Below, in pieces: positions 49,017 to 59,062 of a stretch of DNA of 64,000 bases. Numbering within the stretch: position 1 is the first letter of the stretch; each line of letters begins with the position of its first letter. The notes beneath the pieces are model-generated. The model saw only the letters and a program-made list of their open reading frames with translations. It was not told the DNA's origin and did no database searches. Both the position numbers and the translations under genes were made by a program. This DNA is from Eggerthella lenta DSM 2243. GTDB taxonomy: Bacteria > Actinomycetota > Coriobacteriia > Coriobacteriales > Eggerthellaceae. Location of the stretch: assembly GCF_000024265.1 (NCBI RefSeq), contig NC_013204.1, forward strand, positions 1,104,180-1,168,179. The letters are read 5' to 3'.

Positions 49017-50780
49017 GTGAACGCTCCGATGGAAACCGTGTTCGGCCTGCTCGGCGGACTGGCCGTGTTCCTGTTCGGCATGAACATGATGTCCGAGAGC
49101 CTGCAGAAGGCCGCCGGCGCCAAGATGAAGTCGATCCTGTCCATGCTCACCTCGAACCCGGTGCTGGGCGTGCTGGCGGGCGCGGTGGCCACCGCCGTGC
49201 TGCAAAGCTCCAGCGCCACCACGGTCATGGCCATCGGCTTCGTCAGCGCGCGCCTCATGACGCTGCGCCAGGCCATCGCCGTCATATTCGGCGCCAACAT
49301 CGGCACCACCATGACCGCGCAGCTCATGGCGTTCAAGCTCAGCGACTACATCTGGCTCATCGTGTTCGTCGGCTTCATCGTGTGGTTCGCGGCGAAGGAC
49401 GAGCGCGTCAAGAACATCGGCCAGACCGTGTTCGCGTTCGGCCTGCTGTTCGTGGGCATCGACACCATGGGCGCGGTCATGAAGCCGCTCGCGCAAAGCG
49501 AGGTGTTCCTGGCGATGATCGACCAGGTGAAGGATATCCCCGCGCTCGGCGTTGCGGCGGGCACCGTGATGACGCTGGTCGTGCAAAGCTCCAGCGCCAC
49601 CATCGCGGTGCTGCAGAGCTTCGCCTCGCAGCCCGGCCCCGACGGCGTGACCAGCGTGCTGGGCCTCCAGGGATCCATCCCCATCCTGCTCGGCGACAAC
49701 ATCGGCACCACCATCACGGCGCTCCTGGCCTGTATCGGGCAGTCTCGCGACGCGAAGCGCACCGCCGTGGCGCATAGCGTGTTCAACGTCACGGGCGCGT
49801 TCGTGTTCATCTGGTTCGTGCCGCTTATCGCGCAGTTCGTGCAGCTTCTCACGCCCGGCCCCGAGCTGGACGTCATCGCGCGCCAGATCGCGAACGCGCA
49901 CACCACGTTCAACATCGTCTGCACGCTTCTATGGCTGCCGTTCATCGGGGCTATGGTGAAGATCGTGACGTTTCTCGTGCCGGGCAAGGCCGGCGAGGCG
50001 GCGCCGGGCGCGCTCGTCGTCCTTGACGACAAGATCCTCGGTCAGCCGGTGTTCGCCATCAGGATGTTCGGCGAGGAGCTGCAGAAGTACTGCGACAAGG
50101 TGCGCGCCATGCTGGCTGCGCTGCCCGAGGCCATCGCGAACCGGGACGCCGCCGCGCTCAAGGCGCTCCAAGCCGATTGCGCGCAGGTGGAAGCCGCGGA
50201 AAGCGAGCTTGCGAATTACGCGGTGGAGCTGCTGAGCGCCGGCGCGACGTCCGAGCGGCAGGCTGCGGAGATATCCGACCTCATGTTCATCGTGGACGCG
50301 GCGGGCCGCATCGGCTCGCGCTGCGGCGAAGCGGCCGCGCTGTACGGCGAGCGCCTCTCGTCGAAGAAGCCCTTCTCGGACGAGGCGCGCGAGGAGCTGG
50401 CCGAAAGCGCCGCGATGGTGGCGGACATGTACGACGCGGTGCTGCGGTTCCTGAGCGACGGAGGCACCGCCTCCGAGCAGGTGCTCGACGAGCGTCGCCG
50501 CCAGATCGTCAAGCGGCAGAGCCGGGCGCGCAAGGCCCACTTCCGCCGCGTGGGCAGCCGGCAGTGCGCGCCTGAGAACAAGGCGGTGTACAACCAGCTG
50601 CTGCTGTGCCTGGAGCGCGCGGGCAACGAGTGCTCGAACCTCGTGGAGCACGGCGCCGAGCTGTCCATGTGGGGCGACGCGCTGGGCGCCGACCGTCCCG
50701 GTTCGCATGACGGGGGAGCGCCGCCGGTCGCGAAGCGTTCCGAAGCGCCTGTCGACGAGCTGGCGGAGGCGCTTGCGTAG
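49017..50780 (+). CDS. Na+/phosphate cotransporter with PhoU-like C-terminus
   Basis: The start is a GTG at 49017 after GAAGGGGAG. The 587-residue protein has eight or so membrane segments in two inverted repeats, each with the transport motif: VLQSSSATTVMAIG near 60 and VVQSSSATIAVLQS near 190. The C-terminal 230 residues are helical and PhoU-like (KYCDKVRAMLAALPEAIANR). It imports, or in reverse exports, inorganic phosphate with sodium. The PhoP-box-like array upstream gives direct support for the phosphate role. Confidence 0.93.
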   Translation: MNAPMETVFGLLGGLAVFLFGMNMMSESLQKAAGAKMKSILSMLTSNPVLGVLAGAVATAVLQSSSATTVMAIGFVSARLMTLRQAIAVIFGANIGTTMTAQLMAFKLSDYIWLIVFVGFIVWFAAKDERVKNIGQTVFAFGLLFVGIDTMGAVMKPLAQSEVFLAMIDQVKDIPALGVAAGTVMTLVVQSSSATIAVLQSFASQPGPDGVTSVLGLQGSIPILLGDNIGTTITALLACIGQSRDAKRTAVAHSVFNVTGAFVFIWFVPLIAQFVQLLTPGPELDVIARQIANAHTTFNIVCTLLWLPFIGAMVKIVTFLVPGKAGEAAPGALVVLDDKILGQPVFAIRMFGEELQKYCDKVRAMLAALPEAIANRDAAALKALQADCAQVEAAESELANYAVELLSAGATSERQAAEISDLMFIVDAAGRIGSRCGEAAALYGERLSSKKPFSDEAREELAESAAMVADMYDAVLRFLSDGGTASEQVLDERRRQIVKRQSRARKAHFRRVGSRQCAPENKAVYNQLLLCLERAGNECSNLVEHGAELSMWGDALGADRPGSHDGGAPPVAKRSEAPVDELAEALA

Positions 50781-50887
50781 CGGCCCCTGCGCTTGCGCAG
50801 ATTGCGCGCGTTTGCCAGTTGCCGGAGGGGAAAAGCGGTAGAATACGAAAGCTTTGTTTCACCTCCATCCGTCAGGAGACTGCTCAT

Positions 50888-53329
50888 ATGTCAATCGATA
50901 TCGACAGCTTGAACGGGCCGCAGCGCGAGGCGGTCGTCACCGTCGACGGGCCGCTGCTCGTGCTCGCCGGCGCCGGCTCGGGCAAGACGCGCGTGCTCAC
51001 GTACCGTATCGCGAACCTCATCGAGAACCACGACGTGGCTCCGTGGGAGATCCTCGCCATCACGTTCACGAACAAGGCGGCCGCCGAGATGCGCGAGCGC
51101 CTGAACGGCCTGGTGGGCCCTCGCTGCCGCGGCATGTGGGTGTCGACGTTCCACAGCATGTGCGTGCGCATGCTGCGCTCCGACGCCGAGAAGCTGGGAT
51201 TCACGCGCAACTTCACCATCTACGACACCGACGACCAGAAGCGCCTGTACAAGGAGATCATGGCCGAGCTGGACATCGACCCAAAGCGCTTCCCTGTGAA
51301 CGCCCTCATGAACCGCATCTCCACGGCGAAGAACGAGCTCGTCGTGCCGAGCGCCTTCGAGAAGGAAGCGGGCGACCCGGTGGGGAAGGTGGCTTCGCGC
51401 GTGTACTCCCGCTTGCAGGAGCGCCTCAAAGCCGCGAACGCCTTCGACTTCGACGACCTTCTGCTATACGCCTACCTGCTGCTGAAGAACCACGAAGACG
51501 TGCGGTCGGCCTACCAGCAGCGCTTCCGCTACATCATGGTGGACGAGTACCAGGACACGAACCACGCCCAGTACTCCATCACGGGGCTTTTGGCCGAGGG
51601 GCACAAGAACATCATGGTGGTGGGCGACGATGACCAGTCCATCTACTCGTGGCGCGGCGCCGACCTGCGCAACATCCTTGAGTTCGAGCAGGACTACCCG
51701 ACGGCGCACACCGTGAAGCTCGAGCAGAACTACCGCAGCGTGGGCAACGTTCTGGCGGCTGCGAACGCCGTCATCGCGAACAACCAGCACCGCAAGGCGA
51801 AGAAGCTGTTCACCAGCGCCGAGGACGGCGACAAGATCCAGGTGTACATGGCCGCCGACGAGCGCGACGAAGGCCGCTGGATCGCCGGCGAGATCGAGAA
51901 GCAGCGCGCGGCGGGGCTGTCGTACAATCAGGTGGCCGTGTTCTACCGCACGAACGCGCAGAGCCGCATGCTGGAAGACATGCTGCTGCGCGCTGGCGTG
52001 CCGTACCGCATCGTCGGCGGCACGCGCTTCTTCGACCGCGCCGAGATCCGCGACGTCATGGCCTACCTCACGCTCGTCGTGAACCCGGCCGACGACATCG
52101 CCGCGAAGCGCGTCATCAACGTGCCGAGGCGCGGCATCGGCAAGACCACCATCGAGCGCATCGAGCAGTTCGCCCGCGAGATGGGCATGACGTTCATGGA
52201 GGGCGCCGAGCTGGCCATCGTCGATCCGGAGCTGCGCGCGTCGGCGCGCCAGGCCATCGGGGAGTTCGTGGGCCTCGTCAACGAGGCGCGCACCTACGGC
52301 GGCGATTTGCGCAAGGTCATCGAGACGATCATCGACAAGAGCGGCCTCATCGGCGCGCTGCAGGCCGAGAACACCGACGAGGCGCGCGGCCGCATCGAGA
52401 ACATCCAGGAGTTCCTCGGCGTCGTCGACGAGTTCACCGAAACCCACGAGGACGAGGACGCGCTGTACGAGGCGCCCACGGCCGAGCCGGCCGACGCCCC
52501 CGCGCTCGCCCCCGTCCCCTCGTCCGCCGACGCCCTCGCGGGTTCGTTCTACGCCTTCGCGGGCGCGAACGAGCTTGCGGCTCCGGCCGAGGAAAGCCCC
52601 GTGCGCGTCCTGCGCGGCGACTCGCTGGCCGATTTCATCGAGTGGGTGCGCCTGCGCACCGACCTCGACACGGTGGCCGAGGACGGCCACGCCGTCACCA
52701 TGATGACCGTGCACTCGTCGAAAGGCCTCGAGTTCGACTGCGTGTTCGTGGCCGGCATGGAGGAGACGCTGTTCCCCCACATGAACAGCGTGGGCGATGC
52801 GGCCGGCATCGAGGAGGAGCGCAGGCTGGCGTACGTGGCCATCACGCGCGCCCGCAAGAAGCTGTTCCTCACCTGCGCCTACGCGCGCCAGATCTTCGGC
52901 CAGACATCGTCGAACCCCATCTCGCGCTTCATCCAGGAGATCCCCTCCGAGCTGCGCCAGACCACGGGCCTCGGCTCGGCGGGCTTCAGCGGCACGGGCT
53001 GGGAGAAGCGCGGCAGCCGCAAGGGCATCGCCGGCAGCGGCACCGAGGCGGGCGGCGGCCGCGTGTTCGGCCGCTCCAGCGCGTCGGGTTCGTCCGGCCG
53101 CAGCGACGAGCGCGCCGCGCGCGTGGGCGGTTCCTACGTGCGCCCGGGCGCCGAGAAGAAGGCCGCCGCGAAGATGACGTTCTCCACGGGCGACACCGTG
53201 GACCACAAGACGTTCGGCCGCGGCAAGGTGACGAAGGTGGACGGCGACACGCTGTTCGTGAAGTTCTCCAAAACCGGTCAAACGAAGAAGCTTCTCAAAG
53301 ATTACGCGCCCATCGTCAAGATCGGCTAG
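50888..53329 (+). CDS. pcrA: ATP-dependent DNA helicase PcrA/UvrD
   Basis: The start is ATG 50888 (MSIDIDSLNGPQREAVVTVD) after CAGGAGACTGC. The 813-residue superfamily 1A helicase has Walker A in LAGAGSGKTRVLT (about 30), motif Ia AITFTNKAAAEMRERL, motif II VDEYQDTN (about 218), motif III GDDDQSIYSWRGA, motif V TVHSSKGLEF and motif VI RLAYVAITRA. The C-terminus has a Gly/Ser-rich linker and a Tudor-like domain (VDHKTFGRGKVTKVDGDTLF) that binds RNA polymerase in PcrA. Functions in nucleotide excision repair and clearance of stalled complexes. Confidence 0.96.
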   Translation: MSIDIDSLNGPQREAVVTVDGPLLVLAGAGSGKTRVLTYRIANLIENHDVAPWEILAITFTNKAAAEMRERLNGLVGPRCRGMWVSTFHSMCVRMLRSDAEKLGFTRNFTIYDTDDQKRLYKEIMAELDIDPKRFPVNALMNRISTAKNELVVPSAFEKEAGDPVGKVASRVYSRLQERLKAANAFDFDDLLLYAYLLLKNHEDVRSAYQQRFRYIMVDEYQDTNHAQYSITGLLAEGHKNIMVVGDDDQSIYSWRGADLRNILEFEQDYPTAHTVKLEQNYRSVGNVLAAANAVIANNQHRKAKKLFTSAEDGDKIQVYMAADERDEGRWIAGEIEKQRAAGLSYNQVAVFYRTNAQSRMLEDMLLRAGVPYRIVGGTRFFDRAEIRDVMAYLTLVVNPADDIAAKRVINVPRRGIGKTTIERIEQFAREMGMTFMEGAELAIVDPELRASARQAIGEFVGLVNEARTYGGDLRKVIETIIDKSGLIGALQAENTDEARGRIENIQEFLGVVDEFTETHEDEDALYEAPTAEPADAPALAPVPSSADALAGSFYAFAGANELAAPAEESPVRVLRGDSLADFIEWVRLRTDLDTVAEDGHAVTMMTVHSSKGLEFDCVFVAGMEETLFPHMNSVGDAAGIEEERRLAYVAITRARKKLFLTCAYARQIFGQTSSNPISRFIQEIPSELRQTTGLGSAGFSGTGWEKRGSRKGIAGSGTEAGGGRVFGRSSASGSSGRSDERAARVGGSYVRPGAEKKAAAKMTFSTGDTVDHKTFGRGKVTKVDGDTLFVKFSKTGQTKKLLKDYAPIVKIG

Positions 53330-53331
53330 CG

Positions 53332-53370
53332 CGAGGCCCGCATCGGAAACGGTGCGGCCTCGTCGTTTTT
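53332..53370 (+). terminator. Terminator after pcrA
   Basis: CGAGGCC-GCA pairs with TGCGGCCTCG (one bulge), followed by TCGTTTTT. Confidence 0.8.
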
Positions 53371-53511
53371 AGGCGTTTCGGCTTCTTCTTTCGCCCAGGC
53401 TCTTGCAACGCGGTGCGCTATACCGCATGATAGACGCGTCGATGACGTGCGGTCGCCACCGATCTGCAACCCCGCGCTCTTCGTCCGGCTGGCGAGAGAA
53501 AGAGGTTCACC

Positions 53512-54366
53512 ATGAAGATCGTTACCGACTCTTCCGTTATGTTCTCGGTGGAGGAGGGCGCGCGGCGCGGCATGGCCGTGCTTCCGCTCGTCGTGACCAT
53601 CGACGGCCAAAGCTGGCTCGAATACGAGGACGTGTCGGCCGAGGAGTTCTTGGCGAAGGTACGCGCGGGCGCGCTGCCGCAGAGCGCATCGCCTCCTCCG
53701 GCGCTCACCCTGAAGGCTTACGACACCGACGAAGAGGTGATTCACCTCGCCATGGCCGACGGGCTGTCGGGCGCCTACGAGGTGGCGTGCGGCCTCGTCA
53801 AGCAGGCGCGCCGTCCCGATCGCGTGCATGTGGTGAACACGCGCACGCTGTGCGTGCCCCATCGGGTGTTGGCCTGCACGGCGGTGCGGCTGGCCGAACA
53901 GGGGGCGGACGCAAGGGCCGTCCTCGAGACGCTGCATGCCCAGATCGCTACCGCTCACTCCTACCTCATTCCCGAAGATTTCGACTACCTGCGCCGCGGC
54001 GGGCGCCTCACGCCGCTCGCGGCGACGTTCGCTCATCTCGTGAAGGCGTTTCCCGTCATGAAGCAGACCGACGACGGTACGCGCCTCGAGAAGATGAAGG
54101 TGGCGCGCTCGTTCGCGAAAGCCGTTAACGCCATCGCCGACGACCTGGAGGCTCGGGGCGTGGGCGATGGCTTCTTCCTGGGCGTGAGCCATGCAGACAA
54201 CCGCGTGCAGGCCGACGAGGCGTCCGGTATGCTGTCCGAGCGCTTTCCGGGATGCCGCCACGGCGTCTTCGACCTGGGCCCCGCGTTCATCACGCAGGGC
54301 GGCCCCGGCTGCCTTGCCATACAAGCTGTCGACCTGGGAGCTTATCCCGATCTCGATTTGGATTAA
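53512..54366 (+). CDS. DegV-family fatty-acid-binding protein
   Basis: The 284-residue protein starts MKIVTDSSVMFSVEEGARRG after AAAGAGG. Family marks: TDSS at the start, LPLVVTIDGQSW, SQSASPPPALTLKAY (the substrate loop, here PQSASPPP), and DYLRRGGRLTPLAA. DegV (FakB-like) proteins carry a fatty acid to the FakA kinase. No kinase gene is adjacent. Ends in a long hairpin shared with the convergent serine dehydratase gene. Confidence 0.92.
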   Translation: MKIVTDSSVMFSVEEGARRGMAVLPLVVTIDGQSWLEYEDVSAEEFLAKVRAGALPQSASPPPALTLKAYDTDEEVIHLAMADGLSGAYEVACGLVKQARRPDRVHVVNTRTLCVPHRVLACTAVRLAEQGADARAVLETLHAQIATAHSYLIPEDFDYLRRGGRLTPLAATFAHLVKAFPVMKQTDDGTRLEKMKVARSFAKAVNAIADDLEARGVGDGFFLGVSHADNRVQADEASGMLSERFPGCRHGVFDLGPAFITQGGPGCLAIQAVDLGAYPDLDLD

Positions 54367-54395
54367 CCGAGGGGCCCGGGATGCGGGCCCCTCGG
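54367..54395. terminator. Bidirectional hairpin between degV and serine dehydratase
   Basis: CCGAGGGGCCCG and CGGGCCCCTCGG pair over 12 bp with a five-base loop directly after the degV stop. No T-run follows on either strand, so it may act as a mixed terminator or 3' stabiliser. Confidence 0.55.
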
Positions 54396-54443
54396 TGCAG
54401 ATGCCCGTTCCGGTTGTTCGCCCGCCGAGTCTCGGCCGGCGCG

Positions 54444-56054
54444 CTAGTTGCACCCCGGGCAGTAGGCGCAGGCCGTCGGCGCGGCGGCTATGCCCCCGAG
54501 AGCGCTTTCGCGCAGTTCGAACGGCAAGGTTCGACCCACTTTTCGCATAGCCTCCACCGTCTGGTCGAAGTCGACCAGGTTGCCGATGCCTGCGAGTGCG
54601 ATCTGCGCGCTGACCAGCGCGACGGCGGCGCCGGCAGCGTTGCGCTTCTGGCAAGGTTCCTCGACAAGACCCGCGATGGGGTCGCATACGAGGCCCATCA
54701 TGTTGGTCAGCGCGTTGCTGGCCGCGTCGAGGCATTGGGCGGGCGCGCCGCCCATGAGCTCAACCGACGCCGCCGCGGCCATCGCGGCGGCCGAGCCGAT
54801 CTCGGCCTGGCAGCCGCCTTCCGCGCCCGATACCGTGGCGTTGCGCGTGATGAGGTACCCGATGGCGGCGGCCGCCGCCAGGCCGCGCGCAAGATCGCCA
54901 TCCGACAGCCCGCGCGTGCGCTGCAGCGCCAGCAGCACGCCGGGCAGCACGCCAGACGATCCAGCCGTGGGCGCGGCCACGATGCGACCCATCGACGCGT
55001 TCGTCTCCAGCACCGCCATCGCGTAGGCGATGGCGCACGACAGCTGGTCGTCGCACAGCTCGCCGTCGCGCTCGCGCAGATCGGCCAGCTTGCGCGCTTC
55101 GCCGCCTATGAGGCCGCCCATGGAAGGCAGCGCTTCGTCGATGGGGCGCTGCGCGGCGCATTTCATCACGTCCAGCGTCTCGTGCAAATACGCGAGGGAG
55201 CGGTCGGCGTACCCCAAGCTCTCGGCCAGCGCCGCCTCGCGGGCGAGAAACGCCTCCGATAGCGTCGTGCCGTGCTTTTCGCACCATGCCAGAAGCGCGG
55301 CTCCGGTGCCGAAGTCCGCCTCGGCGAACCGCTGCAGCGCCTCCTCCGCGTCGGGCGCGTCAACGGACCCGCAGCCGGGGCGCGCGTCGCCGGGAATGAC
55401 GCGCACGTCCAGGATGGCGGGGTGGTCCTCGATGGCGGCCTTCGCGGCGCCGTCCACCTCTTGGTCGGTTTCCAGCACGGTGTAGGCGATGTCGCCTTTG
55501 CGCTCGCGGTACATGCGCGTGGTGGCGATGTTCACGCCTTCGTCGCTGATGCTCTGCGCGATGTGCGCCAGCACGCCGGTCTCGTCGCGCTGGCGCACGA
55601 CGATGCTCGTGCTCTCGCCGGTGATGCGCACGTCGATGTCGTCGATCTTGCGGATGACGGCCGCTCCGCCTCCGATGCTCTCGCCGCGCACGCTCATCGC
55701 GTTGCCCGCGGCGTCCACGATGTGCATGTCGATGGTGTTGGGATGGTCGTATTCCGCGTCGGGAAGCGTGACGAACGAGAACGCGAGTCCCGCATCCCCC
55801 GCAAGCTGAAACGAGTCGCGGATGCGCAGGTCGTCGGCGGCCAGCCCCAGCATGCCCGCCACGAGGGCCTTGTCGGTTCCGTGCCCGGTCAGCGTGTGCG
55901 CGAACGACCCCAGCAGCCTGAACTCCACCGTCTTCGGCTCGGCCAGGCACAGCCGTCGAGCCATGTAGGCGATACGCAGCGCGCCCGCCGTGTGCGAGCT
56001 CGAAGGACCCACCATGATGGGGCCGATGACGTCGGAGAGGCCGAGAGTTTTCAT
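54444..56054 (-). CDS. sdaA: Iron-sulfur L-serine dehydratase, single-chain
   Basis: This 536-residue protein joins the beta part (MKTLGLSDVIGPIMVGPSSS, HTAGALRIAYMARRL), an ACT-like segment (about 155-220, STSIVVRQRDETGVLAHIAQ) and the alpha part with AAPTAGSSGVLPGVLLALQ. The tail ends CAYCPGCN; conserved Cys residues (in CQAEIGSA, CDPIAG and the tail) fit the 4Fe-4S cluster of this family. It deaminates L-serine to pyruvate and ammonia. GAGGAGCATCT precedes the ATG. Serine and amino acid catabolism fits an asaccharolytic Eggerthella-type lifestyle. Confidence 0.94.
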   Translation of the reverse strand: MKTLGLSDVIGPIMVGPSSSHTAGALRIAYMARRLCLAEPKTVEFRLLGSFAHTLTGHGTDKALVAGMLGLAADDLRIRDSFQLAGDAGLAFSFVTLPDAEYDHPNTIDMHIVDAAGNAMSVRGESIGGGAAVIRKIDDIDVRITGESTSIVVRQRDETGVLAHIAQSISDEGVNIATTRMYRERKGDIAYTVLETDQEVDGAAKAAIEDHPAILDVRVIPGDARPGCGSVDAPDAEEALQRFAEADFGTGAALLAWCEKHGTTLSEAFLAREAALAESLGYADRSLAYLHETLDVMKCAAQRPIDEALPSMGGLIGGEARKLADLRERDGELCDDQLSCAIAYAMAVLETNASMGRIVAAPTAGSSGVLPGVLLALQRTRGLSDGDLARGLAAAAAIGYLITRNATVSGAEGGCQAEIGSAAAMAAAASVELMGGAPAQCLDAASNALTNMMGLVCDPIAGLVEEPCQKRNAAGAAVALVSAQIALAGIGNLVDFDQTVEAMRKVGRTLPFELRESALGGIAAAPTACAYCPGCN

Positions 56055-56332
56055 AGATGCTCCTCGATTGACGGGTAGGGAAGGGGGCGGGCGCGGGGAT
56101 GGTGCGCGCCTATGGTATCACGGACTGTCGCAGCCGTCTCGTGCGCTCTTTCTGGCTCTTTCGTGACGTTTGCGCTCGAAAAGGCTGATCGGCCGCCGTT
56201 CGCTTCGCTGGTGCCGCTATACTGTGGCTCTCGGCGCCGCGCGGCTCGGTATGCGGCGGCGAACACCCTCATGACAAGCTAAGCGAGCGGGATGCGGCGT
56301 GCGTGCGGCATCCCCGGGTAAGGAGTACAGCA

Positions 56333-57700
56333 ATGTCGGCACCGATCATCGTCGTGGGCCACAAGAACCCGGACAACGATTCCATCTCCTCGGCAGTGGG
56401 CTACGCCTACCTGAAGAACGAGCTGGCGCGCCGTGCGGCCGGCGAGGGGGAGCCGTTCCAGACGTACGTTCCCGCCCGCTTGGGGCCGTTGCCTCCGGAG
56501 AGCGCCTGGGTTCTGGAAGAGAGCGGTATCCCCGCGCCCGAGATCGTGGGTCACGTGCATGCGCGCGTCGGAGACGTGATGACGCCGAGCCCTATATCCA
56601 TCAGCCATAACGCCACGCTGCTCGAAGCGGGTCGCCTGCTGCGCCAGTACAACGTGCGCGCGCTCGTGGTGACGAACGACGACGGCACCTACCGTGGACT
56701 CATCACCACGCGCATGATCGCCGAGCGCTACATCGCCGCCACCGACGCCCTCGAGGACGGAGGGGCGAACGAGATGGCGGTCGCCGGCGACCTCATCGCC
56801 TCGCTCGGTCAGAAGGTGGACGAGATCACCGAGACCGATGTGCTCATCCTCGACAAGGAGGGCCTGCTCAAGGAGGCTATCGAAGACCTCATGGCCAGCG
56901 CGTTGCGCGAGGCCGTCGTGCTGAACGACGACGGCCTCGCCATCGGCATCGTCACGCGCTCGGACGTGGCCGTGCGCCCGAAGCGCAAGGTGGTGCTCGT
57001 GGACCACAACGAGACGCGCCAGGCCGCCAACGGCATCGAGGAGGCCGAGGTCGTCGAGATCGTCGACCATCATCGCATCGCCGACGTGATGACTGCCAAC
57101 CCCATCCAGTTCCTCAACCTTCCCGTGGGCTCCACGGCGACCATCGTCACGATGGAGTTCCGCCGCCACAACGTGGAGATGCCTCCGGCCATCGCGCGCG
57201 TGCTGCTGTCGGCCGTGATGACAGACACCGTCATCCTCAAGTCGCCCACCGCCACGCCGACCGATCACGAGCAGGTAGCCTACCTCGCCGGCATCGCGGG
57301 CGTCGATCCCACCGAATTCGGCCTTGCCGTGTTCAAGTGCCGCGGCGGCGAGGACGACATGCCCGTCGACAAGCTCGTCGGCGCCGACGCCAAGGAGTTC
57401 CAGATCGGCGACGCCACCGTTCTCATCGCGCAGCACGAGACGGTGGATCTTCCCGCCGTCATGAAACGCGAAGAGGAGATCCGCGAGCATATGCGCCGTC
57501 TGCGCGACGACCACGGCTACGAGTTCGTGCTGCTGCTGGTCACCGATATCGTGGCCGAGGGCAGCCAGTTCATGTGCGAGGGCAACCGCCGCATCGTCAA
57601 CCGCGTGTTCGGCATCCATTGCACGGGCGAAGGCGGCACCTGGATGCCCGGCATCCTCAGCAGGAAGAAGCAGGTGGCGGCGAAGATCCTAGGAGCATAG
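56333..57700 (+). CDS. CBS-domain manganese-dependent inorganic pyrophosphatase (family II)
   Basis: The start is ATG 56333 (MSAPIIVVGHKNPDNDSISS) after AAGGAG. The 455-residue protein has the DHH half with GHKNPDNDS and later VVEIVDHHRIADVM, an inserted regulatory region with two CBS motifs (about 70-250, MTPSPISISHNATLLEAGRL) and the C-terminal DHHA2 domain ending in SRKKQVAAKI, the substrate-binding Arg-Lys-Lys. It hydrolyses pyrophosphate in the cytoplasm; CBS domains let adenine nucleotides regulate activity. No DRTGG domain is obvious. It converges on the LysR gene with a 12-bp 3' overlap. Confidence 0.93.
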   Translation: MSAPIIVVGHKNPDNDSISSAVGYAYLKNELARRAAGEGEPFQTYVPARLGPLPPESAWVLEESGIPAPEIVGHVHARVGDVMTPSPISISHNATLLEAGRLLRQYNVRALVVTNDDGTYRGLITTRMIAERYIAATDALEDGGANEMAVAGDLIASLGQKVDEITETDVLILDKEGLLKEAIEDLMASALREAVVLNDDGLAIGIVTRSDVAVRPKRKVVLVDHNETRQAANGIEEAEVVEIVDHHRIADVMTANPIQFLNLPVGSTATIVTMEFRRHNVEMPPAIARVLLSAVMTDTVILKSPTATPTDHEQVAYLAGIAGVDPTEFGLAVFKCRGGEDDMPVDKLVGADAKEFQIGDATVLIAQHETVDLPAVMKREEEIREHMRRLRDDHGYEFVLLLVTDIVAEGSQFMCEGNRRIVNRVFGIHCTGEGGTWMPGILSRKKQVAAKILGA

Positions 57701-58561
57701 GGGCGAGGGTTCGCGCCAGCGTTCTTCGAAAAACGAGACGAGGAAGCCGTGGAACGCCGCGGCTTCTTTGCTAAGGGGGCCGCTTGTCGGGGCGATCTCG
57801 ATGGTGCGGGCGAACGGCGCGTCGGCTATGCTCGCCAGGCGCGCGCTGCTGTCGTCGAGGCCTCCCCAGCTGCGTTCGGGCCAAAAGCCCACGCCCAGCC
57901 CCAAGCCGATCATGTTCTTCACCACGGCGGGGCTGTCGCTTTCGAACGCCACGCGCGGCACGAACCCGGCATGCGCGCACGCTTCGTCGCATACCGCGCG
58001 AAACGTGCGGCTTCCGGCGAGGCAGATGAACGGCTCGTCGGCGAGGTCGGACAGCGGCAGGGGTTCCTGCGAGGCGCGCTCGGCGGGCACGGCGATGCCG
58101 ATGCGTTCGAAGAAACGGCGAGCGCGGGGGTCCGCGCTCTCTGCGCGCACGGTGCGGACCCGCAGGTCCCAACGTCGGGAGGAGGCTTCCTGCGTCACCA
58201 CGAAACGTGCGTCGGGATGCGCCAAGCGGTAGGCCGCGATGGCGTCCACCGCCAGCCCCGAGGCCGATTCGATGGCAAGATGGACGGCGGCCCGCTGTTG
58301 CCCGGCTACCACGGCAAGCTCCTCGGGCAGCTCGTCGAGGGCCGCCAGCAGCGGCGCGACGCGCTTCTGAAGCGCGTCGCCGCACGCGGTCAGCCGCACG
58401 TTGCGTCCCACGCGTTCGAACAGGGTCACGCCCAGCTCGCGTTCGAGCCTGCGGATCGACTGGGTGAGGGCGGGTTGGGCCACGTTGAGCTTCTTCGCGC
58501 TGTTCGTCACATGCTGGGTGCGCGCCACTTCGTCGAAGTACCTGAGCTGCTGCAGTTCCAT
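57689..58561 (-). CDS. LysR-family transcriptional regulator
   Basis: The 290-residue protein has an N-terminal winged HTH (MELQQLRYFDEVARTQHVTN, LNVAQPALTQSIRRLERELG) and a periplasmic-binding-like effector domain (about 90-285). It is divergent from a small membrane protein gene (168 bp apart), a common arrangement for a direct target. The intergenic region has A+T-rich stretches near 58,592-58,636 suited to LysR binding. The effector is unknown. Confidence 0.93.
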   Translation of the reverse strand: MELQQLRYFDEVARTQHVTNSAKKLNVAQPALTQSIRRLERELGVTLFERVGRNVRLTACGDALQKRVAPLLAALDELPEELAVVAGQQRAAVHLAIESASGLAVDAIAAYRLAHPDARFVVTQEASSRRWDLRVRTVRAESADPRARRFFERIGIAVPAERASQEPLPLSDLADEPFICLAGSRTFRAVCDEACAHAGFVPRVAFESDSPAVVKNMIGLGLGVGFWPERSWGGLDDSSARLASIADAPFARTIEIAPTSGPLSKEAAAFHGFLVSFFEERWREPSPLCS

Positions 58562-58729
58562 CGGGAGCCTTCCGATCGTTATCCGCTCATCCTATAACAT
58601 CTATCATATCATTGGAGATGAAATTTATATTGGACAACGCTGGGGCGAGCGCGTAGGGTGGTGCCTGTTGCAGGAAAGCGAGGCCGACGATCGCAGAACG
58701 ATCCGGCGCGGTAAGGAGATGGTGGGCTC

Positions 58730-59026
58730 GTGTCAGAGCTCTTGGAAGCGGCCATGCTCGTGTGCTTCGGCTTGTCGTGGCCGCTCAACGCGTACAAGAA
58801 TTTCAAAGCGGCAACGGCGGCTGGCTCCAGCTGGCAGTTTATCGCCCTGATCACGACAGGTTACATGGCCGGCATCGCCGCGAAGTTCGCATCCGGTTCG
58901 GTGAACTGGGTTTTGGCGGTGTACTTGATCAACCTCGCCTGCATCGGCGTCAACTGGATCGTGTACTTTCGCAACCGCCGCCTCGACGCGCAGCGCGAGA
59001 TCGCGTACGAGGCGGCTGAAGCGTAG
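58730..59026 (+). CDS. Small membrane protein, PQ-loop/SemiSWEET-like
   Basis: The start is a GTG at 58730 with AAGGAG upstream. The 98-residue protein has three membrane segments (about 7-22, 35-55, 60-80). GLSWPLNAYKNFKAATAAGS followed by SWQFIALITTGYMAGI is like the PQ-loop repeat found in SemiSWEET transporters, though the PQ itself reads PL. It is divergent from the LysR gene, so it is a likely regulated target. Substrate unknown. Confidence 0.7.
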   Translation: MSELLEAAMLVCFGLSWPLNAYKNFKAATAAGSSWQFIALITTGYMAGIAAKFASGSVNWVLAVYLINLACIGVNWIVYFRNRRLDAQREIAYEAAEA

Positions 59027-59062
59027 GCGCGCGATGCCCGGACGGCGTGCGTCGGGTGCGGG